Assembly (NCBI GenBank): GCA_017883185.1
Contig: JADGOB010000017.1
Coordinates: 1-44,635, forward strand
DNA length: 44,635 nucleotides
From: Acidobacteriota bacterium
Lineage (GTDB): Bacteria > Acidobacteriota > Vicinamibacteria > Vicinamibacterales > Fen-181
Direction: 5' to 3'
Within the stretch, counting starts at the first letter, position 1; each line of letters starts with the position of its first letter. Positions 9,369 through 16,435 of this stretch are shown here, piece after piece. The notes below the pieces were generated by a model. The model did no database searches, had not been told where the DNA came from, and saw only the letters and a list, made by a program, of their open reading frames with translations. The position numbers and the translations under genes are program-made.

Positions 9369-9401
9369 ACTTCGCCCGCAGCGGGCTGACGCAGCCGGAC
9401 T

Positions 9402-9450
9402 AGTGAGTTCAGAAGTGAGAGTTCAGAAGTCAGAAGTCAGAACTTGAGAG
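9402..9450 (+). repeat. 7-bp repeat array, left of the nucleotidyltransferase module
   Basis: Seven consecutive 7-mers related to TCAGAAG run without spacers: four copies read TCAGAAG or TCAGAAC (9409-9415, 9423-9429, 9430-9436, 9437-9443), with diverged units between and around them. The same motif in the opposite orientation forms the array at 10485-10540. It begins about 34 bases after the stop of the upstream membrane-protein gene. Confidence 0.8.
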
Positions 9451-9502
9451 TACCGTTTTCTAAGGAGATGGTCGTCACGCGATCAGTCGGAGACGCCCGC
9501 CA

Positions 9503-9590
9503 CCCCTCGACCCTGCTCGGGATGACCCTGAGCTTGTCGCCGTTCGACCAGGCTCACGGCGACCCTGAGGTTCTCGAAGGGTCGAAGGGT
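9503..9590 (+). repeat. REP-like palindromic element
   Basis: The stretch repeats complementary words of the type CCCTGAG, GTTCGACCAGGCTCA and CGAAGGGT (CCCTGAGCTTGTCGCC, then GTTCGACCAGGCTCACGG, then CCCTGAGG and CTCGAAGGGTCGAAGGGT). Related words recur inside dnaE2 (22025-22065) and imuB (23580-23645). With the 7-bp array at 9402-9450 it fills most of the 307-base gap 9369-9675; I see nothing coding there. Confidence 0.6.
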
Positions 9591-9675
9591 CAGAACGGCG
9601 AGCCGCTCCAGCAGTTCCAGCCGAATGTGCGGCTTCCCCGCGCAGGCGGATGTCAGTACACTGTCCGTGTCATCC

Positions 9676-9966
9676 ATGACCAGAGAGCAAGTCACGATCT
9701 ATCGCCGCATGAGTGCCGCCGAACGGCTGCGGGTCGCGTTCGGGCTCCATGCATTCGCCCGGAAGCGGCTCGAGGCGGCTTTGCGCCGGGAGCACCCGGA
9801 CTGCTCCGACCGCGAACTCGCCCACGAGGTCATGAGGAGGTTCCTCGGTGAACCAGGAAGAGTTCTTCGTGGCCGTGCTGAAGGCCCTCGAGAACTGCCG
9901 GATCCCATACATGATCGGGGGATCCGTCGGGGCGATGGTGTACGGGGAACCGCGCCTCACGAATGA
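9676..9966 (+). CDS. small partner protein upstream of a nucleotidyltransferase
   Basis: The ATG at 9676 begins a 96-residue basic, helical product (TREQVTIYRRMSAAERLRVA, then LHAFARKRLEAALRREHPD and a E-L-A-H-E-V-M-R-R-F-L segment). Similar short proteins are commonly paired with AbiEii/MNT-like nucleotidyltransferases in soil bacteria, possibly as antitoxin or cofactor; the function is not established. A TACACT box at 9657-9662 could be its -10 element. The conserved-looking part ends near residue 57 (MRRFLGE), yet the frame runs on 119 bases into the next gene, which is unusual and may reflect a lost stop or a 3' frameshift. Confidence 0.6.
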   Translation: MTREQVTIYRRMSAAERLRVAFGLHAFARKRLEAALRREHPDCSDRELAHEVMRRFLGEPGRVLRGRAEGPRELPDPIHDRGIRRGDGVRGTAPHE

Positions 9967-10420
9967 CATCGACATCATCGCCGACCTCCAGGCGACGCAC
10001 GTGGACGCACTCCTCTCCGCCTTTGCGTCGGAGGCGTACTACGTCCCGTCCGCGGAATTCGTGCAGGCGATCATCCGCCGCCACGGAATGTTCAACATCA
10101 TCCACGTCGAGAGCGGCTCGAAGGCCGACATCATCATCCTGAAGGACGATCACTTCGGCCGAACCGAGTTCGCACGGCGCGCGCGGGTCCCGTTCACGAT
10201 GGGCTGCGAGGCCTACGCGGCGTCACCGGAGGATGTGATCGTCGCGAAGCTCCGGTACTACCTGACCGGACGCTCGGAGAAACATCTGAGGGACATCGCC
10301 GGGATGATTCAGATCTCCGGCGAACGCCTGGACCGCAGCTACATCGAGCAGTGGGTCCACAGCCTGGGCCTCGGTGACGGCTGGAGCGCCGCCACCCGAC
10401 TGGCCGAAGCCGACGAGTAG
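9848..10420 (+). CDS. nucleotidyltransferase (AbiEii/DUF6036-like)
   Basis: A 190-residue DNA-polymerase-beta-fold nucleotidyltransferase. The signature is complete: MIGGSVGAMVYGEPRLTNDIDII has GGS at residues 24-26 and the paired aspartates D40 and D42. Related proteins are toxins of type IV toxin-antitoxin systems (AbiEii) or tRNA/antitoxin-modifying enzymes (MNT). The GTG start is set by an AGGAGG at 9835-9840. It overlaps the preceding small gene in another frame, and both sit between inverted 7-bp repeat arrays, which suggests acquisition as a unit. No HEPN partner is seen, so an MNT/HEPN pair is unlikely; a toxin role is inference only. Confidence 0.85.
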   Translation: MNQEEFFVAVLKALENCRIPYMIGGSVGAMVYGEPRLTNDIDIIADLQATHVDALLSAFASEAYYVPSAEFVQAIIRRHGMFNIIHVESGSKADIIILKDDHFGRTEFARRARVPFTMGCEAYAASPEDVIVAKLRYYLTGRSEKHLRDIAGMIQISGERLDRSYIEQWVHSLGLGDGWSAATRLAEADE

Positions 10421-10484
10421 CCGGGGGGATCGGCGAGCAGGTGGTCAGGGCCGCCGAACGGAGGCTTCGGACGATAGTCCGGAA

Positions 10485-10540
10485 TGACTTCTGACTTCTG
10501 AATTCTGCCTTCTGACTTCTGCCTCCTGCCTGCCTGCGTC
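10485..10540 (-). repeat. 7-bp repeat array, right of the nucleotidyltransferase module
   Basis: Eight tandem 7-mers related to TGACTTC (10485-10491, 10492-10498, 10513-10519, plus TGAATTC, TGCCTTC, TGCCTCC and diverged ends) form the reverse complement of the TCAGAAG array at 9402-9450. It stops 13 bases before the end of the convergent penicillin-binding/SpoIID gene. Confidence 0.8.
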
Positions 10541-10553
10541 GGAACTCCGCCCG

Positions 10554-12794
10554 CTATCGGACGGCGTAGCAGGCGGCGGCGCGGCGATAGGCCTTCTGCA
10601 ACTCGTCAGGAGAGCGAATCGCACGCCACTCTGCATCGGTCGGACAAGGCAGGGGACCCTCGCGAGTTCTCCCGTCCCGCCCCATCTCCGCCGATCTCGG
10701 GTCGCCGGCCAGATCCATCGCCACGGCCTCTCTCAGCCAGATTGGCTGCCCCTTCACCCGGTCGCCCGTGACCACGTGTGCCAGCTCGTGCCGAAGCGTC
10801 ACTTCGAGCAGGCCGCGTTGCCGAAGCGCTGACAAGGGGATGAAATCGACCAGCGCACCCCGCGTGGCTCCGGCGGTCCACCAGGGCTGACCGCTGGCCC
10901 GCGTGTAGGATTCCACCGTCGCGTGGAAGACGAGCGTCACCCGCGCAGGAATGCTGACGCCGGTCTTCCCGGAAAACTCGCGAAGCGTCGCCGCGCTGAT
11001 GCCTTCCACCCGCGCGCGCTCGCGCTCTTCGCCAGCCGGCACGACGATGTCCACGCGCGCGCGCGGAACCAGGACCGCGCCAGACTCGTCCGCAGCACGG
11101 ATCTCGGTGCCTGGAAAATACGCACCAAGAATGGCCATCGCCGACTGGCCGCGCGCTGCCAGCCGGGCGGAGCCGACGACACACAGGCCCACGCCGTGAC
11201 CGCGGCCGCTTCCTCGGAAGCGGTAGCCCGCAGCCGTGCGCTCGACGTCGAACAGCGTGCTCTTGAGAACCTGCCATCCAAGTGAGCGGCCCACGGCAAG
11301 GCGGAAATCCTCGCCGTCGATCTCCTGCGGTTCAAACCCGTCGATGCGAAGCCGGGTGACGCGACCCGAACCGCTTCGCGCCAGCACCGCCAGGTTGCGC
11401 AGGACCTGTCCTCGGCGGCCTGACAGCATCAGCGCCCGCTGCAGGTTGGTGGCCGGTATCTCGTTCTGCCAGGAACTGTCGTCGCGACACTCCGGCTCCG
11501 CGCGAGCCGCGAGGTGCGGGGGGTCTGCCGCGCCAGGCCAGACAGACGAAGGGCGCTCCGAATGTCCACCGCACGACGCGGTGTAGAAGACATCCGCCAG
11601 CTGGCCGGCGGCAAACAACGACTGGCCGACCGTCGCCTGCGCCGCCTCGTCGCCCCCCCTCGTGCGCGCGCCCATCACCTGGCAGTGCGTCAGGTCGCAG
11701 AGGTCGAACCCGTCCCGCCCGTGCCTGCCCTGATTCCGCAGCGCAAAGGTCCGAGCGACAATGGCCAGCGCCTTGCGAGCTTCGACGCCTCCCGACGGTG
11801 AAGCCTCCGCGCTAACCACGCGCGCCACGTATTCCTCCAGCGGAACCGTCACGATGTCGTAGCCATCGTCACGGCGAGCGGTGCCCACCCGAACCACCCG
11901 GCGCCCGCGGCCGGCCGACACGGTAGGCGTCTCGCCCCGCGGACGGGGACCCGCGGTCGCACCCACCGGCGGCAGGGCTGCGAGCGTATCGGCGGCCAGG
12001 CGCGCCGCGTCGAACCCGGCGGCGCCCGGAGCCATCAGCACGATGCCACGAGTGGGGCGGACGGCCGGCGTCACCGCGACGACGAGGCCCTCGTATCCGC
12101 CACCCGGCATCGGCGCGGTCCCGGTCTTTGCAAGCGCCGAAAGACCACGGTTCCCAAACACGCTCGCCGTGCCATACTCGGCCGCGCCGCGCAGTCCCTC
12201 GAGCACCACCGCGCGGGTGTCGTTGCGCATCCTGGCCGGCGCCTCCGTCGTGATGCGCACGAACGCCGCCAGCAACTGCTCGGCGGACATCCGCGTACCT
12301 TCGAGACCCAGTGCCGCCGAGGCCATGGGCACCGACGGCGACGACGAGGGCAGGCCGAGCTGCGCCAGCGCCCGGTCCAGCGCCTCCCGCCGCAGCCGTG
12401 TCGCGATGGAGGCGAAGTAGCCGTTGCAAGAATGGGCGAGGGCTTCGGCTGGCCCAATCGGCCGGCCGACGTCGGGATGCGAACAGGAATAACGGCGCCC
12501 CTCGATCTCAATCTGCCTCGGGCACAGCATCCGCGTCTCTGGCCGGATCACGCCGCTCTCGAGCGCCGCGACAAGCGTCGCGATCTTGAGGATCGACCCT
12601 GGCAGAACGGGCGTGCGGAGCACGTCCTCCCGGCTCGAGGCCAGGGTCCGGCCCGACGCGATGTCGATGACGCGGTATGCGGGAGTGGCGATCGGAGCGG
12701 GAGGCTGTGGTGATGGCCCAACGGCACCGGGCGTCGCCAGGAGCCACGCCAACAGCAAGACACCGAGCGCCGCGCAGCCGGTGAGACGGATCAT
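10554..12794 (-). CDS. three-domain envelope protein: penicillin-binding-like + SpoIID/LytB + HExxH peptidase
   Basis: A 746-residue exported protein with three fused modules. Residues 1-25 are a signal or anchor helix. About 38-290 resemble a penicillin-binding/serine transpeptidase domain, with S67-x-x-K70 (GSILK), S122-C-N124 and K223-T-G225 (LAKTGTA). About 300-570 are a SpoIID/LytB domain: E330 in VVSAEASPSGG aligns with the catalytic glutamate, H358/C366/C371 could bind metal, and GRGHGVGLC (530-538) is typical. About 575-746 carry HELAH at 669-673 with E689 in WLREAVA, as in gluzincin metallopeptidases. SpoIID proteins are lytic transglycosylases that act on denuded glycan, so one chain may combine acyl transfer, glycan cutting and proteolysis outside the membrane. 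All motif residues look intact. The LTGC at residues 4-7 is too close to the N-terminus to be a lipobox. Confidence 0.88.
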   Translation of the reverse strand: MIRLTGCAALGVLLLAWLLATPGAVGPSPQPPAPIATPAYRVIDIASGRTLASSREDVLRTPVLPGSILKIATLVAALESGVIRPETRMLCPRQIEIEGRRYSCSHPDVGRPIGPAEALAHSCNGYFASIATRLRREALDRALAQLGLPSSSPSVPMASAALGLEGTRMSAEQLLAAFVRITTEAPARMRNDTRAVVLEGLRGAAEYGTASVFGNRGLSALAKTGTAPMPGGGYEGLVVAVTPAVRPTRGIVLMAPGAAGFDAARLAADTLAALPPVGATAGPRPRGETPTVSAGRGRRVVRVGTARRDDGYDIVTVPLEEYVARVVSAEASPSGGVEARKALAIVARTFALRNQGRHGRDGFDLCDLTHCQVMGARTRGGDEAAQATVGQSLFAAGQLADVFYTASCGGHSERPSSVWPGAADPPHLAARAEPECRDDSSWQNEIPATNLQRALMLSGRRGQVLRNLAVLARSGSGRVTRLRIDGFEPQEIDGEDFRLAVGRSLGWQVLKSTLFDVERTAAGYRFRGSGRGHGVGLCVVGSARLAARGQSAMAILGAYFPGTEIRAADESGAVLVPRARVDIVVPAGEERERARVEGISAATLREFSGKTGVSIPARVTLVFHATVESYTRASGQPWWTAGATRGALVDFIPLSALRQRGLLEVTLRHELAHVVTGDRVKGQPIWLREAVAMDLAGDPRSAEMGRDGRTREGPLPCPTDAEWRAIRSPDELQKAYRRAAACYAVR

Positions 12795-12797
12795 GAC

Positions 12798-13460
12798 CTA
12801 CTGTCCGGGAAGGCCCAGGAACCGGGCGCTCTCCAGCCAGATCTGCTCCATGTGCGCCTGCAGCTGGTGGTCGTCGTCCAGCGTTCGCAAGGTGACGTTC
12901 GGCCGGGCGGCGGCCCAGGCCGTCACACGTTCGGGCTTGACCACCATATCGCGGACGCCCTGGAACGCCAGCACGGGAACGTCGGGGCGCGTCTGGAACG
13001 CGTCGTAGCCGTGGCCATCTTCGTAGAGGCCAAAGTGCATCTGGTACGTGCGGCCGTAGGCGTAATGGAAGACCTCGCGACGACCCGTGCGTCGCCACTC
13101 CTGCAGTTCCGCGCCGGTCAGCCACCCGTCACGGCCGGACGCGAAATCCACGGCGGGCGCCAGCAGCACGAGATGGGTGATCGGATGGGCCGCGTCGCTT
13201 CCCTGCTCCCGGGCCGCCGCATGGATCGCCACGAACCCGCCCAGGCTCGAACCGACCAGAGCGACCGGCCCGGGCTCCAGCCGGCCGATCGCCTCCCGCA
13301 CCTGCCCGATCATGCGCGATACGGTCAGCGTGGAAAAATCAGGCTGGTTGAAGTCTGGCGCGTGTAACCTCAGCCCGAGCGGCGCGAGCCGCTCGCGCAA
13401 GTAGGCGGCCTTGCCGGAGTCGGGTGACGAGGCAAAGCCGTGCAGGTAGAACAGATGCAC
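12798..13460 (-). CDS. YqiA-like alpha/beta-hydrolase (esterase)
   Basis: A compact alpha/beta-hydrolase of about 220 residues in the YqiA/UPF0227 group. The family start HLFYLHGFASSPDSGKA is followed by the nucleophile elbow VGSSLGGF, an acid in FQGVRDMVV and a histidine in LDDDHQL, giving a plausible Ser-Asp-His triad. I choose the GTG at 13460 because it puts the LHGF strand at the N-terminus as in relatives and forms a TAGTG overlap with the SET gene stop; an in-frame ATG at 13496 would add 12 residues. The stop lies three bases from the start of the downstream SpoIID fusion gene, so SET, esterase and fusion protein probably form one operon. Substrate unknown. Confidence 0.85.
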   Translation of the reverse strand: MHLFYLHGFASSPDSGKAAYLRERLAPLGLRLHAPDFNQPDFSTLTVSRMIGQVREAIGRLEPGPVALVGSSLGGFVAIHAAAREQGSDAAHPITHLVLLAPAVDFASGRDGWLTGAELQEWRRTGRREVFHYAYGRTYQMHFGLYEDGHGYDAFQTRPDVPVLAFQGVRDMVVKPERVTAWAAARPNVTLRTLDDDHQLQAHMEQIWLESARFLGLPGQ

Positions 13461-13852
13461 TACAGCCTCGTCCTGCAGCCGGGCCGGCATCGGCATTGGA
13501 TGCTCTTCTCGCCCTCGGTCTGGTAGTTGTAGGTCAGCTCGTCACCCGCTTCAATCGTCTTCGCCGCGCGGATCCAGATGACGCCGTCCACGATCTGCGC
13601 GTAGCAGTTCGACGTGCACGAGTGATTGACGAACCGCGCCACGTTGCCGCCGACCGCCCCGTCGATCACCCATCGGCTGTTCAACTTGAAGCACCAGATC
13701 GTGCCCTGATCGAGATACACCTGTTCCCGCGTCGCGCTCTCGCGGTTGGTGATCTTCTCGCCGGCGTAGTGGATAATGCGCTTGTTCTTGGGGATGCGTT
13801 CGGTGGCGAATACGCCCCACCCATGGAGTTTCGAACGACGTCGCTCAATCAT
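13460..13852 (-). CDS. SET-domain lysine methyltransferase
   Basis: A 130-residue stand-alone SET domain, the fold of protein-lysine methyltransferases. It starts with RRRSKLHGWGVFA, has the cofactor and knot motifs RFVNHSCTSNC (N76-H-S-C79) and DELTYNY (Y108, Y110), and ends in a post-SET-like cysteine set (C120, C122, C126 with the earlier C79) that would bind zinc. All catalytic elements appear intact. The ATG at 13852 precedes the first SET strand; the frame stays open to 13966 but shows no homology-like sequence there. Its stop overlaps the esterase start. Bacterial SET proteins may modify ribosomal, chromatin-like or other proteins; the target here is unknown. Confidence 0.88.
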   Translation of the reverse strand: MIERRRSKLHGWGVFATERIPKNKRIIHYAGEKITNRESATREQVYLDQGTIWCFKLNSRWVIDGAVGGNVARFVNHSCTSNCYAQIVDGVIWIRAAKTIEAGDELTYNYQTEGEKSIQCRCRPGCRTRL

Positions 13853-13912
13853 CACGCGAAGGCTCCGCGGTCGTGGACATCGCCGAGCACCTTCGCGCGG
13901 CGTCACCGTGCA

Positions 13913-13918
13913 TTGTAC
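13913..13918 (-). promoter_or_regulatory. candidate -10 box for the SET operon
   Basis: The minus strand reads TACAAT here, about 60 bases upstream of the SET gene ATG, inside the 105-base divergent gap with the RidA gene. No convincing -35 was found. Confidence 0.35.
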
Positions 13919-13957
13919 CTGATGTTCCCAGACACCCGGTCGCGATCGGAGGCACTC

Positions 13958-15145
13958 ATGAGACACGTTGCTCTCGTTCTCGTCGTGGCGCTCGCTGCGG
14001 CCCTGCCGGCGGCGGCCGCGCCGCAGGCGCCTGCCCTGCCTGCGCCGTTCAGCCCGGCCGTCGTGGCCGGCGACCTCGTCTATCTCGCCGGCATGCTCCC
14101 GGCCGATGCGGGCGGCAGGGTGGTGGCCGGCGACGTGCGCGCGCAGACGGCGCGCGTGCTGGACAATCTCGCCGCGCTATTGAAGCAGAACGGCTCGCGC
14201 ATGGAACAGGTGGCCGCGGTCACGGTGTACCTGAAGAACCAGGCGGACTTCGCCGCGATGAACGAGGTGTACGGCAAGTACTGGCCGAAGGACCCGCCGA
14301 CAAGAACAACGGTCATCGTGGACCTCGTCGTACCCGAGGCCCTCGTCGAGATCAGCATGGTGGCCCTGCCGAGCGGCGTCGAACGCCGGGTCATCCACCC
14401 GGCATCGTGGCTGCGGTCGCCCAGCCCGTACAGCTACGGCATCCAGTCGGGACACACGCTGTTCCTGTCGGGCCTGGTCTCGCGCAACGGCAAGGACAAC
14501 ACGGCGGCCCCTGGCGACATGAAGACGCAGACGCAAACCGTGCTGCAGAATGCCCGCGACATCCTGGCCGCCGCCGACATGACCCTGGCGGACGTCGTAT
14601 CGTCGCGCGTGTTCATCACCGACACCACCATGTTCCAGGAGATGAACGCCGTCTATCGGACGGCATTCTTGGCGAACCCGCCGGTCCGCGCGACGGTCAA
14701 GGCCGCGCTGACAGCGCCGCAGTACCTGGTGGAAATCACGATGACAGCCGTCAAGGGAGGCCAGCGCGACGTCCTGACGACGCCGGGCGCGGACGGCACC
14801 CCGGGCAAGCCGAGTCCCCTGCTGAGTTCTGCGATCCGAACAGGAAACCGGCTGTTCCTGTCAGGCATGATGGGGGCGACGGACGCGACCAAGGGCGATG
14901 CCGCAGGCCAGACGCGGGAAACGCTGGCGCGCCTCGGGCGGACGTTGAAGGGTGCCGGATTCGAGTGGAGCGACGTGGTGGACGCGATCGTCTACCTGCC
15001 GAACCTCGAGGACTTCGCCGCGATGAACACCGCCTACCGGGAGGTGTTCGGGAAGTCGTTCCCGGCGCGGGCAACCGTCAAGGCCGGCCTGGTCTCGCCA
15101 GAAGGCCTCGTCGAGATCATGATGACGGCGGTCAAGCGAAAGTGA
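13958..15145 (+). CDS. secreted protein with three tandem RidA (YjgF/YER057c/UK114) domains
   Basis: RidA proteins hydrolyse reactive enamine/imine intermediates and normally form homotrimers with active sites between subunits. This 395-residue product has a signal peptide (residues 1-21) and three RidA repeats, about 31-137, 153-266 and 285-393. Each keeps the substrate-binding arginine and, exactly 15 residues later, the glutamate: R116/E131, R244/E259 and R371/E386, in the contexts PPTRTTV...VEIS, PPVRATV...VEIT and FPARATV...VEIM. It could therefore fold as a one-chain pseudo-trimer in the periplasm. The ATG at 13958 follows CGGAGG with good spacing. Export of a RidA trimer and its periplasmic substrate are unexplained. 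No amino-acid metabolic gene adjoins it. Confidence 0.9.
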   Translation: MRHVALVLVVALAAALPAAAAPQAPALPAPFSPAVVAGDLVYLAGMLPADAGGRVVAGDVRAQTARVLDNLAALLKQNGSRMEQVAAVTVYLKNQADFAAMNEVYGKYWPKDPPTRTTVIVDLVVPEALVEISMVALPSGVERRVIHPASWLRSPSPYSYGIQSGHTLFLSGLVSRNGKDNTAAPGDMKTQTQTVLQNARDILAAADMTLADVVSSRVFITDTTMFQEMNAVYRTAFLANPPVRATVKAALTAPQYLVEITMTAVKGGQRDVLTTPGADGTPGKPSPLLSSAIRTGNRLFLSGMMGATDATKGDAAGQTRETLARLGRTLKGAGFEWSDVVDAIVYLPNLEDFAAMNTAYREVFGKSFPARATVKAGLVSPEGLVEIMMTAVKRK

Positions 15146-15192
15146 TCGGCGTGGTGGGAATCAATGGGGTCGGCAACTGCGAGAACTCAGCC

Positions 15193-16245
15193 CTACCTGT
15201 CCCCGTTGCCGGGGCTCTTCCCCGAGGCGTGGAGGTCCACCATCATCGGCCCGCCCTGGATGTACTCGGTCAGGTGGATCTCCTCGATCTCGCGCAACCG
15301 CCGGGTGACGTCCACGATACGCAGCGAGTTGTTGCGGATCGTCTCGACCCGGGTCACCTGGTCGCGCGTCAGGGTCTGGTTGAAGAGGAGCGATTCCGCG
15401 ATTCCCAGGATCGCGGTCAGCGGGTTGTTGATTTCGTGGTTGAGCGCGATGGTCATCTGGCCCACCAGGGCCATGCGCTCCTTCCTGATCAACTCGTTCT
15501 CGAGGCCGACTGTCTTCGTCACGTCGTCCGTGATACAGATGGCCCCCGGCAACCGGTCTTCCTCCGCCGCCAGCGGCACGAAGTTGACCAGGAAGTAGCT
15601 GACCGGGTTCGACCGCGGGTACGGCAGCTTCGCACAGGTCACCATCTCGCCCGTTCGCAACACGCGCGAGTAGATGCTCTCCCACTCCTCGGGCGTGAGG
15701 ACCGGGTACGTCTCGCTGATCGGGTTCCCGATGATCTCGAAGATCGACTTCTCGACGCCCAGCCGCTTGAACAGCGCGGCTTGGTCCTTGTTGAAGAAGG
15801 TGGTGTTGAAATTGGCGTCGAGGACGATGACGCCGAGCTCCAGGTGGTTGAGCACCGCCTCGAGGTACCCTCGGGCACGGCTCTGGATCTCCTCGATCTT
15901 CAGGTGCTGGGAGATCTCGTCGAAGACGGCGACGTAGGTATCCAGGCGGGCGCGCGTCACGTGCACGTCGAACACCCGCCCATCGTCGGCGGCCGGCGAC
16001 CACCGGCAGTCGCTCGTCCATCCGACGGTGCGGAGCTTCGACACGGCGCGCGTGAGCGCGTTGTTCAGCGTGGGCGAGGACCGGACCGCCTCGGTCAACG
16101 CCTCGCAGTCCTCTCCGCGGCAGCGGAATAGCTCCGAGAACGCCTGGTTGGCAAAGCAGACGTCGAGCCGTGCCGATACGATGGCGATCGGCTTGGGCAG
16201 CGCCGCCAGCAGGTCTTGCTCCACGATCACATCAGCCGCCTTCAT
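15193..16245 (-). CDS. PAS-PAS-HisKA sensor protein lacking an ATPase domain
   Basis: The 350-residue product starts with two PAS-like domains (about 10-110 and 125-245) and a HisKA dimerisation helix bearing H270 in IALNHEINNPLTAILG. The protein then ends about 25 residues after the helical hairpin (LREIEEIHLTEYIQGG) with no HATPase_c domain. It is soluble, with no transmembrane segment. It might act as a phosphotransfer or sensing adaptor that uses another kinase's ATPase domain, or be a kinase cut short. A fragment with the reciprocal content (ATPase plus receiver, no HisKA) lies at 37748-38491, far away. Four bases separate its ATG from the stop of a 26-codon ORF upstream. Confidence 0.82.
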   Translation of the reverse strand: MKAADVIVEQDLLAALPKPIAIVSARLDVCFANQAFSELFRCRGEDCEALTEAVRSSPTLNNALTRAVSKLRTVGWTSDCRWSPAADDGRVFDVHVTRARLDTYVAVFDEISQHLKIEEIQSRARGYLEAVLNHLELGVIVLDANFNTTFFNKDQAALFKRLGVEKSIFEIIGNPISETYPVLTPEEWESIYSRVLRTGEMVTCAKLPYPRSNPVSYFLVNFVPLAAEEDRLPGAICITDDVTKTVGLENELIRKERMALVGQMTIALNHEINNPLTAILGIAESLLFNQTLTRDQVTRVETIRNNSLRIVDVTRRLREIEEIHLTEYIQGGPMMVDLHASGKSPGNGDR

Positions 16246-16249
16246 ACCG

Positions 16250-16330
16250 TCAGAGCGCCAGGGTGCCCGCCAGCTCGTGGTCGAGCTGCAGGTAGACGTC
16301 CTGGACGTCGGTCATCAAGACCTTCTTCAT
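16250..16330 (-). other. 26-codon ORF directly upstream of the PAS sensor gene
   Basis: ATG at 16330 to TGA at 16250 encodes a 26-residue acidic peptide (MKKVLMTDVQDVYLQLDHEL, then six more residues). The stop lies four bases before the sensor ATG, which is a leader-peptide or coupled-ORF layout. No Shine-Dalgarno is seen and I recognise no family; it may be a chance ORF or the end of a lost gene. Confidence 0.25.
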
Positions 16331-16435
16331 GCGGTTCGTCTACCTATTCGTTTAGTTCCGTCTCCATCGTTATCGGCACTCGTCGGCGGTTCCTGAAGCT
16401 GGACCCCGAAAGGAAGACGAATTGAGATGGACGAC

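Noticed and set aside
9375-9385. CCCGCAGCGGG hairpin after the membrane-protein gene as a terminator
   Set aside because: The loop is a single base and no T-run follows, so the structure is unlikely to form as drawn.
12774-12794. Lipoprotein signal in the SpoIID fusion (LTGC at residues 4-7)
   Set aside because: The cysteine lies before the hydrophobic segment, leaving no n- and h-region for signal peptidase II; an ordinary signal peptide or anchor fits better.
13873-16131. Plus-strand ORF of 752 codons overlapping the triple-RidA gene
   Set aside because: It is a frame shadow: the RidA frame has three conserved repeats and a proper ribosome-binding site, whereas this one is low-complexity Gly/Arg.
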